Source: Bacteroidaceae bacterium (GTDB taxonomy: Bacteria; Bacteroidota; Bacteroidia; Bacteroidales; Bacteroidaceae). Taken from it: 33,960 nt of DNA. The translations under genes were made by a program, and so were the position numbers. Location: the NCBI GenBank assembly GCA_017536695.1, contig JAFXGX010000002.1:1-33960 (forward strand). The letters run 5' to 3'. The notes beneath the pieces are model-generated. The model made no database searches. It was not told the DNA's origin and saw nothing but the letters and a program-made list of their open reading frames with translations. Numbering within the stretch: position 1 is the stretch's first letter; the number at the start of each line of letters is the position of its first letter. This document shows positions 31,943-33,960 of this stretch, piece after piece.

Positions 31943-33960
31943 ATGAGAAAGTTTACACTTTTCTTGTCGTTTGTGTTTGCATTTTTGACAGCAAGCGCGC
32001 AGGAGGTAACTGTCACAAGCTTGGACCAACTGAGCAATGACAAGACCTACTTCATTGAGAGCGCACGTTGTTTCTTGATGTACAACACAACAGCGAATGC
32101 TGATGGTATCTCTACCAGCACAGCAACGAACCTTGGTACATCTACAGTCGCAAAAGACTGGACAGATGCAAACCAACAGTTCAAGATTGAGAACATTGAC
32201 GGCAGCTACTACCTTTACAGCGTAGGCGCAGCCAAGTATGTAACAAGCAACGGTGGTTTTTCCGACACAGCAACCGACGCATTGGGTTTGACACCGGCTT
32301 CTGATGCTACCTACAATTGGAAGCTTACTATCGGTGGCAATGGAATGAACTCTCAGGAAGCAGGCCAAATGGCTTCCGGCATTGTAGTAAACAGCTGGAC
32401 AACAGAGGACCCGGGTAACCGTTACAAGATTATCGACGCTGAGGCATCGACAGTTGTAGTTATTGACTACCCTAACGAATTCAGCGAGTTCGACCAGAAC
32501 AAATGCTACACAGTAACAACAACAAGCCGCGGCGGCTGGGCTGTTTCAAACAATGCATTCTGCTCTACAAACGATGCCGGCTTAGGTACAGCATCGAATC
32601 CTGCTGATGCAAACCAGCAGTTTGCAGTATTGAGCAACGATGGCGAGAACTACTACCTTTACAGCGTGGGTGCAAAGAAATTTGTAAAATCGGACAAGTC
32701 ACTCATTGCCGGCAGAGGCGAGGCTATTGAACTTGCCGATGCATCTTCTGTAGGTGAATGCCGTGTACGCGTAAACTTCAAGGGATACACCGACAAATAC
32801 ATCAACCTTGGCGGTGGCAAGCAGATGATTATTGACGGTTGGAGCGATGTTGACGCAGGTAACGCCGTTGCATTCATCGAGGCCGGCGACTTTGACCCGA
32901 CAGAAGCTCTTGAAATGCTTAATAACGTTGCAACCATAACATACCAGTTCAAGTACGAAGGTAATGTTGTTGCAACACAGGAGGTAGTTGCTGTTCCCGG
33001 TGAGGCATACCCCGACTATACACTCTCTGCGCCTTACGGTGTAACCGGTGCTGCAAAGCCCGAAGGTACAGTAAGCGGCGACGAGACTGTTACCATTGAA
33101 CTCACTATCACCAAGGCGCTCCCATTCGAGGCGGTTGCTGAGGGAGAGCCCACAAAGTGGTACTATGCACAGATTCACGGAAACAACCTCTCTTACATGA
33201 CAAACCCCGGCGTTGGTGCAGAGATGCCTTGGAAGATTAACGGCGAACTTATCACAGCTATTGATGAGGCTAATGCCGACAACTATACTTGGGGCTTTGT
33301 AGGTAACCTTTGGACAGGTTTCAAGATGGTAAGCAAGGCCGGTGGCGCAATCAAGTCAACAGGTAAAGGCAACGTTACAATCGTTGAGAATATTGAGGAT
33401 GCTACTCCATTCATAGCCATGACTCCAGCCACAAGCAACAACGCTGCAGCAGAAGTCGGTTTCTGCCTGCTTAACGCAGAGGCCGGTCAGTACATCAATG
33501 CACAGAATGTTGGTGTTAACCACTGGACAAGCAATGACGCCGGTTCTACAATCGTTGTTACCGAGCGCGAAATCACCGTTGAACCGGAGCCAGAGGCTTT
33601 GGCTGTAGTTTCACAGACTCCGGCTGCTGACGAGGTGGTTGAGAGCTTCAACTCTATCACTATCGAGTTCAACAAGGCTATCGAGTTCATCCAGGCTGCC
33701 GGTGGTACAGGTGGCACTGATGGTACAGGTGGTACAGGTGGCACAGGTGGCACAGGCGGTACTGGTGGCACAGGTGGTACAGGTGGCACAGGTGGTACAG
33801 GTGGCACAAGCGGTCCTGCACAGTTCATCAAGTTGATGGATGCTAACGGTGGCGTGGCGGCTAATGCATGGGTAAGCGCTGCTACCATCGACGGCAACAA
33901 GGTGACATTCGTATTCGAGATGAATGCAACTATATCAAAGACCGGCAATTACTCATTCGC
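31943..33960 (+). CDS. Secreted repeat-rich surface protein, 3' truncated by the window
   Basis: An open frame begins at ATG 31943 and runs to the window end without a stop, so about 672 residues are visible. Residues 1-20 (MRKFTLFLSFVFAFLTASAQ) are a signal peptide. Two related domains follow: ANQQFKIENIDGSYYLYSVG at about 76 and ANQQFAVLSNDGENYYLYSV at about 223, 147 residues apart. A strand-rich linker (ITYQFKYEGNVVATQEVVAV) and a third, more diverged domain (KWYYAQIHGNNLSYMTNPG, ending AGQYINAQNVGVNHW) come next. From about 555 an Ig-like segment (SQTPAADEVVESFNSITIEF) is interrupted by a Gly-Gly-Thr repeat (587-622) and resumes after it (PAQFIKLMDANGG). Extracellular, possibly carbohydrate-related or adhesive; T9SS export is possible but the C-terminal end is outside the window. 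Confidence 0.8.
   Translation, partial: MRKFTLFLSFVFAFLTASAQEVTVTSLDQLSNDKTYFIESARCFLMYNTTANADGISTSTATNLGTSTVAKDWTDANQQFKIENIDGSYYLYSVGAAKYVTSNGGFSDTATDALGLTPASDATYNWKLTIGGNGMNSQEAGQMASGIVVNSWTTEDPGNRYKIIDAEASTVVVIDYPNEFSEFDQNKCYTVTTTSRGGWAVSNNAFCSTNDAGLGTASNPADANQQFAVLSNDGENYYLYSVGAKKFVKSDKSLIAGRGEAIELADASSVGECRVRVNFKGYTDKYINLGGGKQMIIDGWSDVDAGNAVAFIEAGDFDPTEALEMLNNVATITYQFKYEGNVVATQEVVAVPGEAYPDYTLSAPYGVTGAAKPEGTVSGDETVTIELTITKALPFEAVAEGEPTKWYYAQIHGNNLSYMTNPGVGAEMPWKINGELITAIDEANADNYTWGFVGNLWTGFKMVSKAGGAIKSTGKGNVTIVENIEDATPFIAMTPATSNNAAAEVGFCLLNAEAGQYINAQNVGVNHWTSNDAGSTIVVTEREITVEPEPEALAVVSQTPAADEVVESFNSITIEFNKAIEFIQAAGGTGGTDGTGGTGGTGGTGGTGGTGGTGGTGGTGGTSGPAQFIKLMDANGGVAANAWVSAATIDGNKVTFVFEMNATISKTGNYSF
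33701..33808 (+). repeat. In-frame 9-bp minisatellite, 12 units (Gly-Gly-Thr)
   Basis: Twelve consecutive 9-base units of GGT-GGC-ACA type run within the surface-protein gene. Differences between units are mostly at third positions (GGT/GGC, ACA/ACT), with one replacement (GAT, Asp for Gly, in unit 3). Each unit is three codons, so copy-number change keeps the frame. The antisense strand reads as Pro-Pro-Val repeats, which is only a shadow. Confidence 0.9.

Noticed and set aside
33487-33948. Minus-strand frame with Pro-Pro-Val repeats
   Set aside because: It is the complement of the Gly-Gly-Thr minisatellite in the surface-protein gene, whose plus-strand frame has a signal peptide and domains.

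Overview
The window reads as a chromosomal segment of a Bacteroidales bacterium, possibly Prevotella-like; the genus is inference. The evidence is the set of envelope genes (PorU and PorV of the type IX secretion system, a DUF6242/DUF6089/UppS/BamA/Skp cluster, lipoproteins with short lipobox signals). Promoters also follow the Bacteroidetes form TTTG-N19/20-TAnnTTTG (or TTCG), and ribosome binding sites resembling Shine-Dalgarno are lacking. About 30 protein genes and one tRNA are supported. Most are ordinary housekeeping genes. No phage, insertion sequence, CRISPR array or obvious defence island is visible.

Layout. 1-438: C-terminal end of an unidentified protein with a possible TonB-like end. 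439-713: intergenic repeats. 714-3551 (minus): dprA and a TPR lipoprotein gene. 3696-4616 (minus): xerD, back to back with an O-methyltransferase gene. 4757-7062 (plus): O-methyltransferase, rbfA, and a LolC/E-type permease. A perfect 50-bp palindrome (7054-7103) sits over the converging stop codons of the permease and murI. 7095-15376 (minus): one long envelope-biogenesis cluster, transcribed DUF6242 lipoprotein, DUF6089, uppS, bamA, three Skp/OmpH-like chaperones, murI. This cluster couples lipid carrier synthesis, outer-membrane protein assembly and D-glutamate supply for peptidoglycan. 15673-16734 (minus): ribD. 17094-18119 (plus): an acyltransferase-3 membrane protein. 18128-25714 (minus): a tight operon rex, FAH-family hydrolase, porU, porV, ispF, metallophosphoesterase, which places the T9SS sortase and its shuttle protein downstream of a redox-sensing repressor.

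25837-29264 (plus): a SUI1-family translation factor gene, then a 4.7-copy 85-bp tandem array (26181-26579), then pyrE, an SRPBCC protein gene and argH, ended by a clear intrinsic terminator. 29348-29866: a CxxC/CxxC lipoprotein. 29966-30051: tRNA-Leu(TAA). 30210-31484 (minus): a DUF4143-type AAA ATPase. 31943 to the window end (plus): a secreted, repeat-rich surface protein, truncated by the window, with a 12-unit 9-bp minisatellite inside an Ig-like domain.

The least explained material is noncoding or repetitive: the 85-bp array with its alternating unit pattern, two diverged copies of a ~107-bp intergenic element, a second palindromic element family, the 50-bp palindrome, and a near-palindrome over the putative SUI1-gene promoter. 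No complete new system could be demonstrated from the sequence alone. All coordinates and motif matches were read by eye; no alignments, folding or database searches were run.
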